Positions 26,910-37,767 of a stretch of DNA of 64,000 bases are shown here, one piece after another. The stretch comes from Rhodococcus sp. Z13. Lineage in GTDB: Bacteria; Actinomycetota; Actinomycetes; Mycobacteriales; Mycobacteriaceae. The DNA lies in the NCBI RefSeq assembly GCF_025837095.1, contig NZ_CP107551.1, forward strand, positions 1,036,352-1,100,351. The letters run 5' to 3'. The position numbers and the translations under genes were made by a program. The notes below the pieces were generated by a model. The model had not been told where the DNA came from. It saw nothing but the letters and a program-made list of their open reading frames with translations, and made no database searches. Position 1 is the stretch's first letter. Every line of letters starts with the position of its first letter.

Positions 26910-28061
26910 ATGACCGATCAGAACCAGCACGGTTTCGCGACCCGCGCCATCCACGCCGGGTACGAGCCCGACCCCCAGACCGGCGCCGTCAACGTGCCGA
27001 TCTACGCGTCGTCGACCTTCGCCCAGGACGGCGTCGGCGAGATGCGCAACGGCTTCGAGTACGCGCGCACCGGCAACCCCACCCGCCGTCCCCTCGAGGC
27101 GAACCTCGCCGCGATCGAGAGCGGCGCCTACGGCCGCGCCTTCGGTTCCGGCATGGCCGCCACGGACTGCCTGCTGCGCTCGGTGCTGCGCCCCGGCGAC
27201 CACCTCGTCATCCCGAACGACGCCTACGGCGGCACCTTCCGCCTGATCGACAAGGTGTTCACCCAGTGGGGCATCGAGTACACCCCGGCGGCGGTCAACG
27301 ACGCCGACGCGGTGCGCGCGGCGCTGCGCCCGAACACCAAGCTGGTGTGGGTCGAGACCCCCACCAACCCGCTGCTCAACATCGGTGACATCGCGGCCCT
27401 CGCCGAGGTCGCGCACGCCGGCGGCGCCAAGCTCGTCGTCGACAACACCTTCGCGTCGCCGTACCTGCAGCAGCCGCTCACCCTCGGTGCGGACGTCGTG
27501 CTGCACTCGACCACCAAGTACATCGGTGGTCACTCCGACGTCGTCGGTGGCGCGCTCGTGACGAACGACGAGGAACTCGACACCGCCTTCGCGTTCCTGC
27601 AGAACGGTGCGGGCGCGGTGCCCGGCCCGTTCGACGCCTTCCTCACCCTCCGCGGCATCAAGACCCTCGCGGTGCGTATGGAACGGCACTGCGACAACGC
27701 CGAGAAGATCGTCGACTTCCTGTCCGGCCACTCGGCCGTCACCCAGGTGCTGTACCCGGGTCTGGAGTCGCATCCGGGCCACGAGTACGCGGCCAAGCAG
27801 ATGCGTCGCTTCGGCGGCATGATCTCGGTGCGTCTGGCCGGGGGCCGCCAGGCTGCCCTCGACTTCTGCAAGCGCACGGAGATCTTCACGCTCGCCGAGT
27901 CGCTCGGTGGCGTGGAGTCGCTCATCGAGCATCCGGGTGCGATGACCCACGCGTCGACGGCCGGTTCGGCCCTCGAGGTGCCCGAGGACCTCGTCCGCCT
28001 GTCGGTGGGCATCGAGGACGCCTCCGACCTGCTCGCCGACATCGAGCAGGCCCTGGGCTGA
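26910..28061 (+). CDS. metB: Cystathionine gamma-synthase / gamma-lyase family enzyme
   Basis: A 383-residue fold-type I PLP enzyme. The PLP Lys is K203 in HSTTKYIGGHSDVVGG, with AFGSGMAA and VWVETPTNP as further cofactor-site motifs. The position directly after cbs matches mycobacterial metB. Such enzymes either make cystathionine from O-acyl-homoserine and cysteine, or cleave it to cysteine; many actinobacterial ones do both. Pairing with cbs favours a role in methionine-to-cysteine transfer. A hairpin follows at 28087-28115. Confidence 0.92.
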   Translation: MTDQNQHGFATRAIHAGYEPDPQTGAVNVPIYASSTFAQDGVGEMRNGFEYARTGNPTRRPLEANLAAIESGAYGRAFGSGMAATDCLLRSVLRPGDHLVIPNDAYGGTFRLIDKVFTQWGIEYTPAAVNDADAVRAALRPNTKLVWVETPTNPLLNIGDIAALAEVAHAGGAKLVVDNTFASPYLQQPLTLGADVVLHSTTKYIGGHSDVVGGALVTNDEELDTAFAFLQNGAGAVPGPFDAFLTLRGIKTLAVRMERHCDNAEKIVDFLSGHSAVTQVLYPGLESHPGHEYAAKQMRRFGGMISVRLAGGRQAALDFCKRTEIFTLAESLGGVESLIEHPGAMTHASTAGSALEVPEDLVRLSVGIEDASDLLADIEQALG

Positions 28062-28086
28062 CCTCACGGCCGTACGGATCGGAACA

Positions 28087-28115
28087 GGAGGCGTCCCCGG
28101 AAAGGGGGCGCCTCC
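28087..28115 (+). terminator. Terminator after metB
   Basis: A 12-bp stem with one T-G pair (GGAGGCGTCCCC at 28087-28098 against 28104-28115) and a 5-nt loop, 25 nt after the metB stop. Confidence 0.7.
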
Positions 28116-28162
28116 TGCCGTTTCCCGCACATCCGTCGGGGCTCTCTCCGACAATCGGGTCC

Positions 28163-29039
28163 ATGACCGTCGCGATCACGACTCCCACCGGAAACGTCGG
28201 ACGCCACGTCGTCCGCCTCGTTCTGCAGGCCGGTCTCCGGCCGCGTCTGCTGCTCCGCGATCCGGACGTCCTGCCCGAGGACGTCCGTGCCCGCGTCGAC
28301 GCCGTCCGGGTCGACCAGCTCGAGCCCGCCTCCGTCGTCGAGGCCACCGCCGGTGTCGACGCGCTGTACTGGGTCGATCCGCCCACCACGCTGCCCGACC
28401 CCCTCGACGGCTACCGCCGCGCCACCGGCAGCCTGGTGGAAGTCGTTCGCGCCCACGGGATCGGCCGGGTCGTCTTCCAGTCCAGCATCGGCGCCGAACG
28501 CCGGCACGGCATGGGCGAGATCGACGGTCTGGCGTTCACCGAGACCGCCCTCGACGAACTGGGTATCGACGTCACCCATCTGCGGTGCGGCTACTTCTTC
28601 TCCAACCTGCTGTTCGAGGTGGGTTCCCTCGCGCAGGGCACGCTCGCCACCGCGATGGACCCCGACCGGAAACTGCCCTGGGTCGCGCCCGAGGACATCG
28701 CCACCGTCGCAGCGGTCCGGCTGCTCGCCGACGGGTGGAGCGGGACGCCACGTGCAGGCGGTGCACGGCCCCGAGAACCTGTCGTTCCGCGCCGTCGCGG
28801 CCGTGCTCACCGAGGTGCTGGGACGGCCGGTCGCGGTACGTCAGGTGAGCGACGACGAGGTCCGTGCACAGCTCGAGGGTTTGGGGATGACACCGCAGCA
28901 GGCCGCCTCGATGGTGGACATGACGGCCGGCATCCGCGACGGGTTCGTCCCGGAGAACCCCCGCGACTGCACCACGACCACCACCACGACGCTCGCCGGA
29001 TGGGCGCGCACACACCTGAAACCCGCGCTGCAGGGGTGA
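28163..29039 (+). pseudogene. NmrA-like NAD(P)-binding protein, frame broken near 28743
   Basis: An atypical short-chain dehydrogenase of the NmrA type: the nucleotide-binding N-terminus reads MTVAITTPTGNVGRHVVRL, followed by FQSSIGAERRHGMGEID and HLRCGYFFSNLLFE. The frame that starts at 28163 runs out of sense after LLADGWSG at 28742, and the family-like sequence (RHVQAVHGPENLSFRAVAAV) resumes one frame over and ends at 29039. One extra G in the GGG at 28742-28744 explains both. If repaired the protein is about 292 residues. It is either a recent pseudogene or a sequence error. Members bind NADPH as redox sensors or reduce quinones; function here is unknown. Confidence 0.75.
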
Positions 29040-29086
29040 GGGTGCTCGTCCCGGCCCGGACGCGGTGACACGCACCGTACGATCAC

Positions 29087-30994
29087 GTGGTGACGGACAG
29101 TGCATATCCCGAATCAGCCCTGTGGGACGCCGCGCTCGAGGTGGTGCGTGCCCACGGTCCTCTGAGCACCGAGGAGCTCGCCGACCATCTGGAGGAGGCG
29201 GGTCTCGGTTCCGCCGAGCAACTGACCCTCGACCTCGAGGACTCGCCGCCGCACCCGATGCTGTGGTGGCTGCCGGACGGCCGGATCGTCGCGATGGACG
29301 TGTTGTTCGACGGCCGCGTGCTCACCCATCGCCTCACCGCCGCCGACATCGCCCGCGACATCGTCGACATCCACGACGTCGAACCGCTGCTGGCGCTGGT
29401 CTCGGAGGACGACGAGTTCGACCTGATCCGGTTGGACTCGTCCGAGGATATTCTGGCCCAACGTGATTCGAGTGCCGGAGATTTCTCCGGCGCCGAGGCG
29501 GTCGTCTTCCCGGCGGGCACCCTGGCCGGCCGGGAGTCCGGTGATCTCCTCGTGCTCACCGCCCGTGACGGGCGGCTGTCGTTCACCGTGGTCGACGACG
29601 AACCCGGTACCGCAACGGAATTCGTGGAGGCCCTCACCTCCGCTGTCGCCCGGGAGCAGACGGCGAGCCTCGAGGGTGTCTTCCTCCAGGTGTGCGCCGA
29701 GGCGCCGGGCGCGTTCACCACACCGTCGGTGCCGCTGAGCGAGCTGCTCTCCGGAGCCGGTCTGGTCCGCAGTGGAGATCTCGTGGCGCCCGAGGGATTC
29801 GACCTCGAGGGCCACATCAGCCGATCGATGTTCGAGGCCTACGCCGACCGGCTCGGCATCCCCGTCGACGCCGTGCCGGGTGTGGCGCTGTTCGCCTCGC
29901 TCGTCGAGGCGCTCGACCGCGGCGACGACGAGGATCTCGAAGTCCGCTTCGCCGAGGGCAAGTCGGGTCTGTACGCCGTGCTGTCCGACCCCGAGGTCGC
30001 CGAGACCGTCTACGAGGAGCTGACGGGGGAGGGGCTGGCCGTCGAGGCGATCGAGCGGGCCGCGCTGTGGCTGCTCGACCACGCCCCGCGCCGGGCCGCC
30101 TGTGCGGCCTACTGGTTCGCGGGCCGGGCCGCCGAGTCCGCCGGCCGCCTCGCCGACGCGGAGCGGTACTACGAACGCTCCGCGGATCTCGACGGTGCCT
30201 TCGACCTGCCCCTGTTCGACCTTGCCCGCTTCGCCTCGGACCGGGGCGACGCCGTGCGGGGGCTGTCGCTGCTCGCACGCGTCCCGGGTGGCGACGAGCA
30301 TCCGCTGCACGAACTGCTCGAGCGGTACGAACCGCGGGAGGTGCCGGGTCTCGGCCGCAACGACAAGTGCTGGTGCGGCTCGGGGCGCAAGTACAAGGCG
30401 TGCCATCTGGGCCGGGCCGAGCACGCCCTCGAGGACCGCTCGGACTGGCTGTACATGAAGGCGGCGATGTACGCCCTCGAACCGGCCTGGGCGGAGGACC
30501 GGGTGGCGCTCGCCGAGGCGCGGTCCGGGTACGGGGACGACGACGCCGTCGCCGAGGCGATCGACGACCCGCTCGTCGAGGACGTGCTGCTCTTCGATGC
30601 GGGGGCCTTCGCCGACTTCGTCGAGCGTCGCGGCGAGCTGCTGCCCGACGACGAACTGGAGCTGGCCCGCCGCTGGCTCGAGGTGGACCGCTCGGTGTTC
30701 GAGGTCGAGGCGAGCGTGCCGGGAGAGGGGATGACCCTGCGCGACCTCCGCGACGACGACCGCGTGGAGGTGGCGGCGCCCTGGCTCACCGGCGATCTTC
30801 CGGCCGGCACCCTGCTGTGCGCGCGGGTGGTGCCCGTCGGGGACCGCTGGATCGTGCCGGGCGGCTGCGAACCGGTGACGGAGGAGCAGCGGGACGCGCT
30901 TCTCGCGCTGTTGTCCGGCGACGGCGTGGACCCGGTGGAGCTGATGGATCTGCTCACCGCTCCCGACGCCGCTGATTTCTACCCGGAGCCGTAA
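29087..30994 (+). CDS. SEC-C motif protein with TPR-like helices
   Basis: A 635-residue acidic protein. The N-terminal ~80 residues look like a winged-helix-type domain (ESALWDAALEVVRAHGPLST). Residues ~300-420 contain a TPR-like segment (AAYWFAGRAAESAGRLADAE). A SEC-C zinc motif follows (GRNDKCWCGSGRKYKACH, ~residues 423-440), the Cys-rich finger also found at the end of SecA. There is no signal peptide or membrane helix. Two adjacent GTG codons (29087, 29090) can start it. The molecular role is not known. Confidence 0.75.
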   Translation: MVTDSAYPESALWDAALEVVRAHGPLSTEELADHLEEAGLGSAEQLTLDLEDSPPHPMLWWLPDGRIVAMDVLFDGRVLTHRLTAADIARDIVDIHDVEPLLALVSEDDEFDLIRLDSSEDILAQRDSSAGDFSGAEAVVFPAGTLAGRESGDLLVLTARDGRLSFTVVDDEPGTATEFVEALTSAVAREQTASLEGVFLQVCAEAPGAFTTPSVPLSELLSGAGLVRSGDLVAPEGFDLEGHISRSMFEAYADRLGIPVDAVPGVALFASLVEALDRGDDEDLEVRFAEGKSGLYAVLSDPEVAETVYEELTGEGLAVEAIERAALWLLDHAPRRAACAAYWFAGRAAESAGRLADAERYYERSADLDGAFDLPLFDLARFASDRGDAVRGLSLLARVPGGDEHPLHELLERYEPREVPGLGRNDKCWCGSGRKYKACHLGRAEHALEDRSDWLYMKAAMYALEPAWAEDRVALAEARSGYGDDDAVAEAIDDPLVEDVLLFDAGAFADFVERRGELLPDDELELARRWLEVDRSVFEVEASVPGEGMTLRDLRDDDRVEVAAPWLTGDLPAGTLLCARVVPVGDRWIVPGGCEPVTEEQRDALLALLSGDGVDPVELMDLLTAPDAADFYPEP

Positions 30995-31026
30995 CTTCTG
31001 CCCCAGAAGACACACCAGTCCCAATA

Positions 31027-31063
31027 ATCACATAACTAGAACGTGTTCCTGAATATATGTGAT
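31027..31063. promoter_or_regulatory. A+T-rich promoter region with inverted repeat before a peptidoglycan hydrolase gene
   Basis: Within the 150-nt gap before the hydrolase, an unusually A+T-rich block carries arms ATCACATA (31027-31034) and TATGTGAT (31056-31063) separated by 21 nt, with GAACGTGTTC between them. It is about 80-120 nt before the start codon and so probably contains the promoter and an operator. No riboswitch consensus is recognised. Confidence 0.4.
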
Positions 31064-31144
31064 AAGAACTTCCGGAAGCCGCATCTGGTGATCGAACTCA
31101 CAGATACGGTTGGAGCGGTTCAAGCATGGATGTGGGGGTAGCGA

Positions 31145-32497
31145 ATGTCGGTGGACCCGTCTGCGGTCATCGTGGCAGTGGCTACGGCAGCGAGTGCTCT
31201 GATACAGGGCGTCGATCTACCAGCAGAGATCAAGGAGCAGGCCACCGGGGCGATCGAAGCGTTCGAGGCAACGGCCGAGAACACCGACAACGACGTGGCG
31301 AACTTCGTCGCGTCGTTGCCGGAGCCCCTGCAGGAAGGCGCCGCCAAGGCGGTGGAGGACGCGACGACGGCGATCGCCTCGGCGATCGAACCGCACCTCC
31401 CCGCGGAGGCGGCGGCCGAACTGCATCCCGTGGATCCGGAACAGGCGCCCCCGGCGCTGCCACCGGAACCACCGGCCGCCCGGCCCAATCCCTTCGGCAT
31501 CCCGACACCACCGTCGACCGGTGGGACGGTGGGGGTACCGGGCCCGACGATCCCCGGCACGGGCATCACCCTGCCGTCGATCCCGGCGATCCTGCCGGGC
31601 TCGACGCTCGCGCCCATCGGCGCCATCGCGGTGTTCGCGCCGTGGCTGAAGAAGGCCGGCGAGATGTGCGAGGGCATCACGGCCCCGGTGCTCGCCGCGC
31701 TCTACTCCGCCGAGAACGGGTTCCGGTACGGGCCCACGGCGCCCGTCTCCCCGGTCGGCGCGCGCGGCCCGGGACAGTTCATGCCGGGCACCTGGGAGCG
31801 GTACGGCCAGGACGCCGACGGTGACGGTGTGGCCGACATCCTCGGCATCGCCGACCCGGTCATGGCCTCGGGCCGCCTGCTGTGCGAGAACTACCAGCTC
31901 ATCGAGGACTGGAAGCAGCGGGGTCTGGTCCAGGGCGACACGCTCGACCTGACCCTCGCCGCCTACAACGCCGGGGTGGGTGCGGTGAAGCGGTCGGGAG
32001 GCATGCCGTCCGGACATCCCGACTACGAGAACCAGACCAAGCCCTACGTCGCGAAGATCCGCGCGACCGAGCCCATCTTCGCGCGGATGCTCTCGCCGTT
32101 CCTCGGCCTGGGTCTCGGCGATCCGAACGACATCGGCAACCGTGTCGTCGACCTCGCCTTCAAGTTCCTGGGCCTGCCCTACGTGTGGGGCGGCGGCAAC
32201 ATCCACGGCCCGTCCGGAGGCGGCTTCGACTGTTCGGGCCTGACCTCCTACGCGGTCTTCGCCGCGACGGGTATCGCCCTGCCGCGCACCTCCGAGACGC
32301 AGTGGCACGTCGGCCGGGAGATCCCGCTGCACGAGGCGCGTCCGGGCGACCTGCTGTTCGGCAACTGGCAGGCCGGCGGACCCGGCCACGTCGCCATCTA
32401 CATCGGCGGCGGCCAGATGGTGCACGCCCCGACCACCGGCGACGTCGTGCGCGTGGCACCGGTCTTCCCCGACATGAAGGCGCGACGCATCCTCTGA
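31145..32497 (+). CDS. Bifunctional peptidoglycan hydrolase: lytic transglycosylase plus NlpC/P60 endopeptidase
   Basis: A 450-residue cell-wall enzyme. Residues 1-100 are a helical acidic region without a classical cleavable signal peptide, then a Pro-rich linker with a hydrophobic stretch (~130-170). The SLT domain (~175-310) has catalytic Glu190 in YSAENGFRYG, GPGQFMPGTWERYGQDADGD, and AYNAGVGAVKRSGG. The NlpC/P60 domain (~330-450) has Cys363 in FDCSGL, His415 in GHVAIYIGG and His427 in MVHAP, a complete catalytic triad. It should cut both glycan strands and stem peptides. The start has GGGGGT upstream. How it is exported is unclear because the N-terminus is not signal-like. Confidence 0.85.
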   Translation: MSVDPSAVIVAVATAASALIQGVDLPAEIKEQATGAIEAFEATAENTDNDVANFVASLPEPLQEGAAKAVEDATTAIASAIEPHLPAEAAAELHPVDPEQAPPALPPEPPAARPNPFGIPTPPSTGGTVGVPGPTIPGTGITLPSIPAILPGSTLAPIGAIAVFAPWLKKAGEMCEGITAPVLAALYSAENGFRYGPTAPVSPVGARGPGQFMPGTWERYGQDADGDGVADILGIADPVMASGRLLCENYQLIEDWKQRGLVQGDTLDLTLAAYNAGVGAVKRSGGMPSGHPDYENQTKPYVAKIRATEPIFARMLSPFLGLGLGDPNDIGNRVVDLAFKFLGLPYVWGGGNIHGPSGGGFDCSGLTSYAVFAATGIALPRTSETQWHVGREIPLHEARPGDLLFGNWQAGGPGHVAIYIGGGQMVHAPTTGDVVRVAPVFPDMKARRIL

Positions 32498-32505
32498 TCG
32501 AGGGA

Positions 32506-32548
32506 CAACAGAGGGCCCGGCCGGAGACTCCGGCCGGGCCCTCTGTTG
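32506..32548 (+). terminator. Terminator after the NlpC/P60 gene
   Basis: A perfect 19-bp stem (arms 32506-32524 and 32530-32548, core GAGGGCCCGGCCGG) with a 5-nt loop, 9 nt after the stop. It is one of the strongest hairpins in the window. Confidence 0.88.
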
Positions 32549-32591
32549 CTGCATCATCAGGTGGTCGATCCGCGCTGTGACGGACGACGGT

Positions 32592-32609
32592 CTGCCGTGG
32601 TTACGGCAG
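32592..32609 (-). terminator. Possible terminator after greA
   Basis: A 7-bp stem CTGCCGT/ACGGCAG with a 4-nt loop, 7 nt beyond the greA stop on the minus strand. It is short and lacks a clear T-run, so this is tentative. Confidence 0.4.
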
Positions 32610-32616
32610 GCGGCGA

Positions 32617-33111
32617 TCAGCCGTGGTACGGCTCAGCGCTGACCAGCGTCACCTTCATGGTGTTGCCGTTGGGCAGCGTGTACTCACGGGTCTCGCCGAC
32701 CTTGGCGTTGATCAGGGCTCCACCGAGCGGGGAGTTCGGCGAGTACGTCTCCAGCTCGCTGTTGCGGGCGCCCTCCTCGCGGGTGGCGATCAGGAAGGTC
32801 TCCGTGTCGGTCTCGTCGCCGTCGTAGTAGACGGTCACGACGGAGCCGGGAAGGGCGACACCCGACTCGGTCGGGGCGACGCCGACCTTGGCGGTGCCCA
32901 GCAGTTCCTGCAGCTGACGGATACGGGCCTCCTGCTGGCCCTGCTCCTCGCGGGCTGCGTGGTAGCCGCCGTTCTCCTTGAGGTCGCCCTCTTCGCGACG
33001 CTCGTTGATCTCGGCCGCGATGACAGGACGATTGGCGATGAGCTGGTCAAGTTCGGCCTTGAGCCGGTCGTACGACTCCTGCGTCAGCCAGGTCACCTGG
33101 GTCTCGGTCAT
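32617..33111 (-). CDS. greA: Transcription elongation factor GreA
   Basis: GreA enters the RNA polymerase secondary channel and stimulates cleavage of backtracked RNA. The 164-residue protein has the N-terminal coiled coil with the acidic tip [20 protein letters not shown] (residues ~39-58; Asp and Glu at the tip are the catalytic acids) and a C-terminal FKBP-like domain ending [14 protein letters not shown]. Like mycobacterial GreA it starts [13 protein letters not shown]. The leader of about 250 nt upstream contains an inverted repeat at 33255-33285. Confidence 0.95.
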   Translation of the reverse strand: MTETQVTWLTQESYDRLKAELDQLIANRPVIAAEINERREEGDLKENGGYHAAREEQGQQEARIRQLQELLGTAKVGVAPTESGVALPGSVVTVYYDGDETDTETFLIATREEGARNSELETYSPNSPLGGALINAKVGETREYTLPNGNTMKVTLVSAEPYHG

Positions 33112-33254
33112 CCTCGATCACTTCCTTCGGGTTGGAGCCCCCGGCTCCGTGGACAAGTCGTGCGCATGCAACGACTGCGACAGCACGACTCCCGTCGTCC
33201 CCCCTGTGTTCAGGTGAACGGAGTCGTACTGCCCTCTTGTGCTCTTATGCAGCA

Positions 33255-33285
33255 ATACACGGCCCCAAAGGGTGGAACCGTGTAT
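33255..33285 (-). promoter_or_regulatory. Inverted repeat in the greA leader
   Basis: Arms ATACACGG (33255-33262) and CCGTGTAT (33278-33285) enclose a 15-nt loop that contains CCCC and GGGT able to pair. It lies about 144 nt before greA in an otherwise gene-free 250-nt gap. It may be an operator or an RNA hairpin affecting greA expression; there is no T-run to call it a terminator. Confidence 0.35.
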
Positions 33286-33309
33286 CAAGCCATTTTAGCA
33301 TCACCAGGG

Positions 33310-33344
33310 CCACCGCCCGAGAAATCGCAGGACACGGGCGGTGG
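33310..33344 (-). terminator. Probable terminator after the DUF4307 gene
   Basis: A 10-bp stem (CCACCGCCCG at 33310-33319 with its complement at 33335-33344) with a 15-nt loop, 17 nt beyond the DUF4307 stop on the minus strand. Confidence 0.5.
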
Positions 33345-33361
33345 TGGGTTGCCGTATCACC

Positions 33362-33790
33362 CTACGGTGCGCGCAGGTACTCCGGCGGATTCGTGCCGCA
33401 GCCGTAGACGTCGCCCATGCCAGGCCGCTGCGAGGTCTTCACCGGCGACGTGATGATCACCGTCGGCGACTCGGACGGCGGGATCAGCACCTCCCGGCGG
33501 CCGGTCTCGCTGCCGTCCTTCGACCGCGCCCGGATCACGCAGACCACCGGTTCGGACGGGTCGTCGCGGGTGACCTTCAGCTGGATGTCGATCGTCTCGT
33601 CGTCGACGATGTCGAACGCGACGACCTCCGACTCGACCGGCGCCGAATTGTTCTGGGCCAGCACGAACGCCAACACGAGGCCGGCGACGATTCCGAGCAC
33701 CGTGAATCCCCAGCGCTTGCCACGCGTCGAGACTCGGGGGCCGGGATACCGGGACGAGGGGTACCGGTCGTGGACGGAGGTGCTGCTCAT
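33362..33790 (-). CDS. DUF4307 single-pass membrane protein
   Basis: A 142-residue protein with a basic N-terminus, one transmembrane helix (GFTVLGIVAGLVLAFVLAQ, ~residues 28-46) and an extracytoplasmic beta-rich domain containing two Cys (VVCVIRARS and YGCGTNPP) that may form a disulfide. It lies between greA and mca as in mycobacteria (the Rv1081c position). ATG 33790 and GTG 33793 are adjacent possible starts. Function is not known. Confidence 0.85.
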   Translation of the reverse strand: MSSTSVHDRYPSSRYPGPRVSTRGKRWGFTVLGIVAGLVLAFVLAQNNSAPVESEVVAFDIVDDETIDIQLKVTRDDPSEPVVCVIRARSKDGSETGRREVLIPPSESPTVIITSPVKTSQRPGMGDVYGCGTNPPEYLRAP

Positions 33791-33955
33791 CACTTTGCTT
33801 TCCCACCCGGATGCGGTGGATCGGGCATCGCCGCGGGGTCACGGCTGACGACGGAATTATCAGGTGGAACTATAGAGGAAGGATCCGCACCGGCCGCGAG
33901 ACGGTCGACGTCGCGGTATCCGCCGATGCACACGACCTGAGGTGGAGGAATACAC

Positions 33956-34834
33956 GTGAGCGGACTACGGCTCATGGCCGTGCACGCCCATCCCGACGAC
34001 GAGTCGAGCAAGGGCGCGGCCACCATGGCGCGGTACTCGGCCGAGGGGCACGAGGTGCTTGTGGTGACGCTCACCGGTGGCGAGCGGGGGGACATCCTCA
34101 ACCCGGCGATGGACATCCCGGGCATCCGTGATCGCATGAGCGAGGTGCGCCGCGAGGAGATGGCCGAGGCCGCCCGTATCCTCGGCGTGCAGCACCGCTG
34201 GCTCGGTTTCGTCGACTCCGGTCTGCCGGAGGGTGACCCCAAACCCCCGCTGCCCGAGGGCTGCTTCGCCGCCATCCCGCTCGACGAGCCGGTCCGCCGC
34301 CTCGTACAGGCCGTGCGCGAGTTCCGCCCGCACGTGATGACCACCTACGACGAGAACGGCGGCTACCCCCACCCCGATCACATCCGGTGCCACGAGGTGT
34401 CCGTCGCGGCCTGGGACGCGGCTGCCGACCCGAACTACCACCCCGAGCTCGGCGAGCCGTGGGAGGTGCGGAAGCTGTACTACTCGCACGGCTTCATCCG
34501 CAAGCGCCTCGAACTGTTCCGCGAGGAATACGAGCGCCGCGGCGAGCCGTTCCCGATGGAGCAGTGGCTCAACAAGTGGCGGACGGAACAGGGCGACATC
34601 ATGGCCCGCGTCACCACCCAGATCACCTGCGGTGACTACTTCCCGAAGCGGGACGACGCGCTGCGCGCGCACGCCACCCAGATCGACCCCAACGGCTCCT
34701 TCTTCGCGGTGCCCTTGGACATCCAGCAGAAGGTGTGGCCGACGGAGGAGTACGAGTTGGCCAAGACCCGCGTGAGCACGGAGATCCCCGAGACGGATCT
34801 GTTCGCGGGCATCGAGGACGGACAGGGCAAATGA
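33956..34834 (+). CDS. mca: Mycothiol S-conjugate amidase
   Basis: Mca cleaves mycothiol-toxin adducts to a mercapturic acid for export and GlcN-Ins for recycling, the key thiol detoxification step in actinobacteria. The 292-residue protein carries the zinc site of the LmbE/MshB family: His12 and Asp15 in AHPDDE and His142 in [16 protein letters not shown] and the Lys/Arg-rich C-terminal half also match Mca more than MshB. GTG 33956 has GGTGGAGGA upstream. The next gene starts within its stop (ATGA). Confidence 0.94.
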   Translation: MSGLRLMAVHAHPDDESSKGAATMARYSAEGHEVLVVTLTGGERGDILNPAMDIPGIRDRMSEVRREEMAEAARILGVQHRWLGFVDSGLPEGDPKPPLPEGCFAAIPLDEPVRRLVQAVREFRPHVMTTYDENGGYPHPDHIRCHEVSVAAWDAAADPNYHPELGEPWEVRKLYYSHGFIRKRLELFREEYERRGEPFPMEQWLNKWRTEQGDIMARVTTQITCGDYFPKRDDALRAHATQIDPNGSFFAVPLDIQQKVWPTEEYELAKTRVSTEIPETDLFAGIEDGQGK

Positions 34835-35181
34835 CTGTAGGTGCGCTCGTGGTCGACGTTCTGGCACAGAACCAGGAACCGGCGGGCCCCGAGTTCGGCA
34901 AGGCGTCCCCGCTCGGGCTCGCCCTCGTCATCGTGCTGCTGGTCGCGACGGCCCTGCTCATCTGGAGCATGAACAAGCAGCTGCGGAAGCTGCCGGAGAC
35001 GTTCCAGCCCGAGCATCCGGAGCCCGACCAGGCGGTCGACGACGGCACCCTGGCTGCTCCGAAGGGCGCCGAGACGACAGCTGCTCCGAAGAACGCCGAG
35101 GCGAAGAGCGCCAACGGTGCTCCCAAGAGCGGCGAGACGAAGCCCGAGCAGGAACGTCCCGAACCCGACGCCGGGAACTGA
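34831..35181 (+). CDS. Small single-pass membrane protein downstream of mca
   Basis: A 116-residue protein. After a short N-terminal part it has one transmembrane helix ([20 protein letters not shown], ~residues 28-47), then a basic KQLRKLP patch and a low-complexity Ala/Pro/Glu/Lys tail. The ATG at 34831 overlaps the mca stop, so it is co-translated with mca, as in mycobacteria (the Rv1083 position). Function is unknown. A role near mycothiol conjugate handling is suggested only by context. Confidence 0.8.
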   Translation: MTVGALVVDVLAQNQEPAGPEFGKASPLGLALVIVLLVATALLIWSMNKQLRKLPETFQPEHPEPDQAVDDGTLAAPKGAETTAAPKNAEAKSANGAPKSGETKPEQERPEPDAGN

Positions 35182-35224
35182 CGAAGCCGGCCTCCCATCG
35201 CGGCTTTCCGCCTAGCGTGGGGGC

Positions 35225-37216
<1,992 letters not shown>

Positions 37217-37275
37217 CGGTCACGGCCAGGCGGAGAACCGGCGGCTGCCGAGGAAGTCGCCCTCGCTGGTCACCG

Positions 37276-37767
37276 GTGCCTCGCCGCTTCCTGCCCATCT
37301 CCGTCGGCTGGGCGGTGTTCATGCCGATCGTGCTGTGGGTGATCGCCGACCCGATCACCGGCGCCGTCGACGGGCATTTCCTGCCGCTGTGGGGAGTGGG
37401 CATCGTCGCGACCTTCACGACCTCGATGTTCACCCTGGCGCTGCACCGCCTGTTCGGTCTGCTCTCCGTCATCCCCGCGATCGGTGTCCTCATGTTCGTC
37501 GGTGTGCCCGCCTCGAACGGTGCGATGTCGATGTACATGACGCCGGAGGTCTTCCGGTTCCTGCACGGTGTGCTGCCGATGCCGGCGGCCGTGGAGTCGG
37601 TGCGGTCGATCCTCTACTTCGGGGGCGACGCCGTCGGCCCGCATCTGGTCACGCTCGCGATCTGGGGCGCGGTCTCGCTGCTGTTCGTGATCGTCTTCGG
37701 CCGGATCCGCGGTGCTCGGGAGACCGGCGCGGAGTCGGCGGAGGAGCGTTCGCCCGCGACGGTCTAG
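37276..37767 (+). CDS. C-terminal fragment of a YhgE/DUF3533-like membrane protein
   Basis: A 163-residue hydrophobic product with about four transmembrane helices. The stretch AVESVRSILYFGGDAVGP followed by a last helix resembles the end of YhgE/Pip or SNG1-type (DUF3533) membrane proteins. Those are normally more than twice this length and begin with one helix plus a large extracytoplasmic domain, which is missing. The upstream gene ends only 60 nt before, so the rest has been lost. GTG 37276 is the best available start and has a poor ribosome binding site. It may be a remnant. Its TAG shares bases with the stop of the opposing mscS-like gene (37764-37767). Confidence 0.5.
   Translation: MPRRFLPISVGWAVFMPIVLWVIADPITGAVDGHFLPLWGVGIVATFTTSMFTLALHRLFGLLSVIPAIGVLMFVGVPASNGAMSMYMTPEVFRFLHGVLPMPAAVESVRSILYFGGDAVGPHLVTLAIWGAVSLLFVIVFGRIRGARETGAESAEERSPATV

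Noticed and set aside
30995-31144. Checked the leader of the NlpC/P60 gene for the cyclic-di-AMP (ydaO) riboswitch often found before wall hydrolases.
   Set aside because: The conserved ydaO segments are absent; only an A+T-rich inverted repeat is present.
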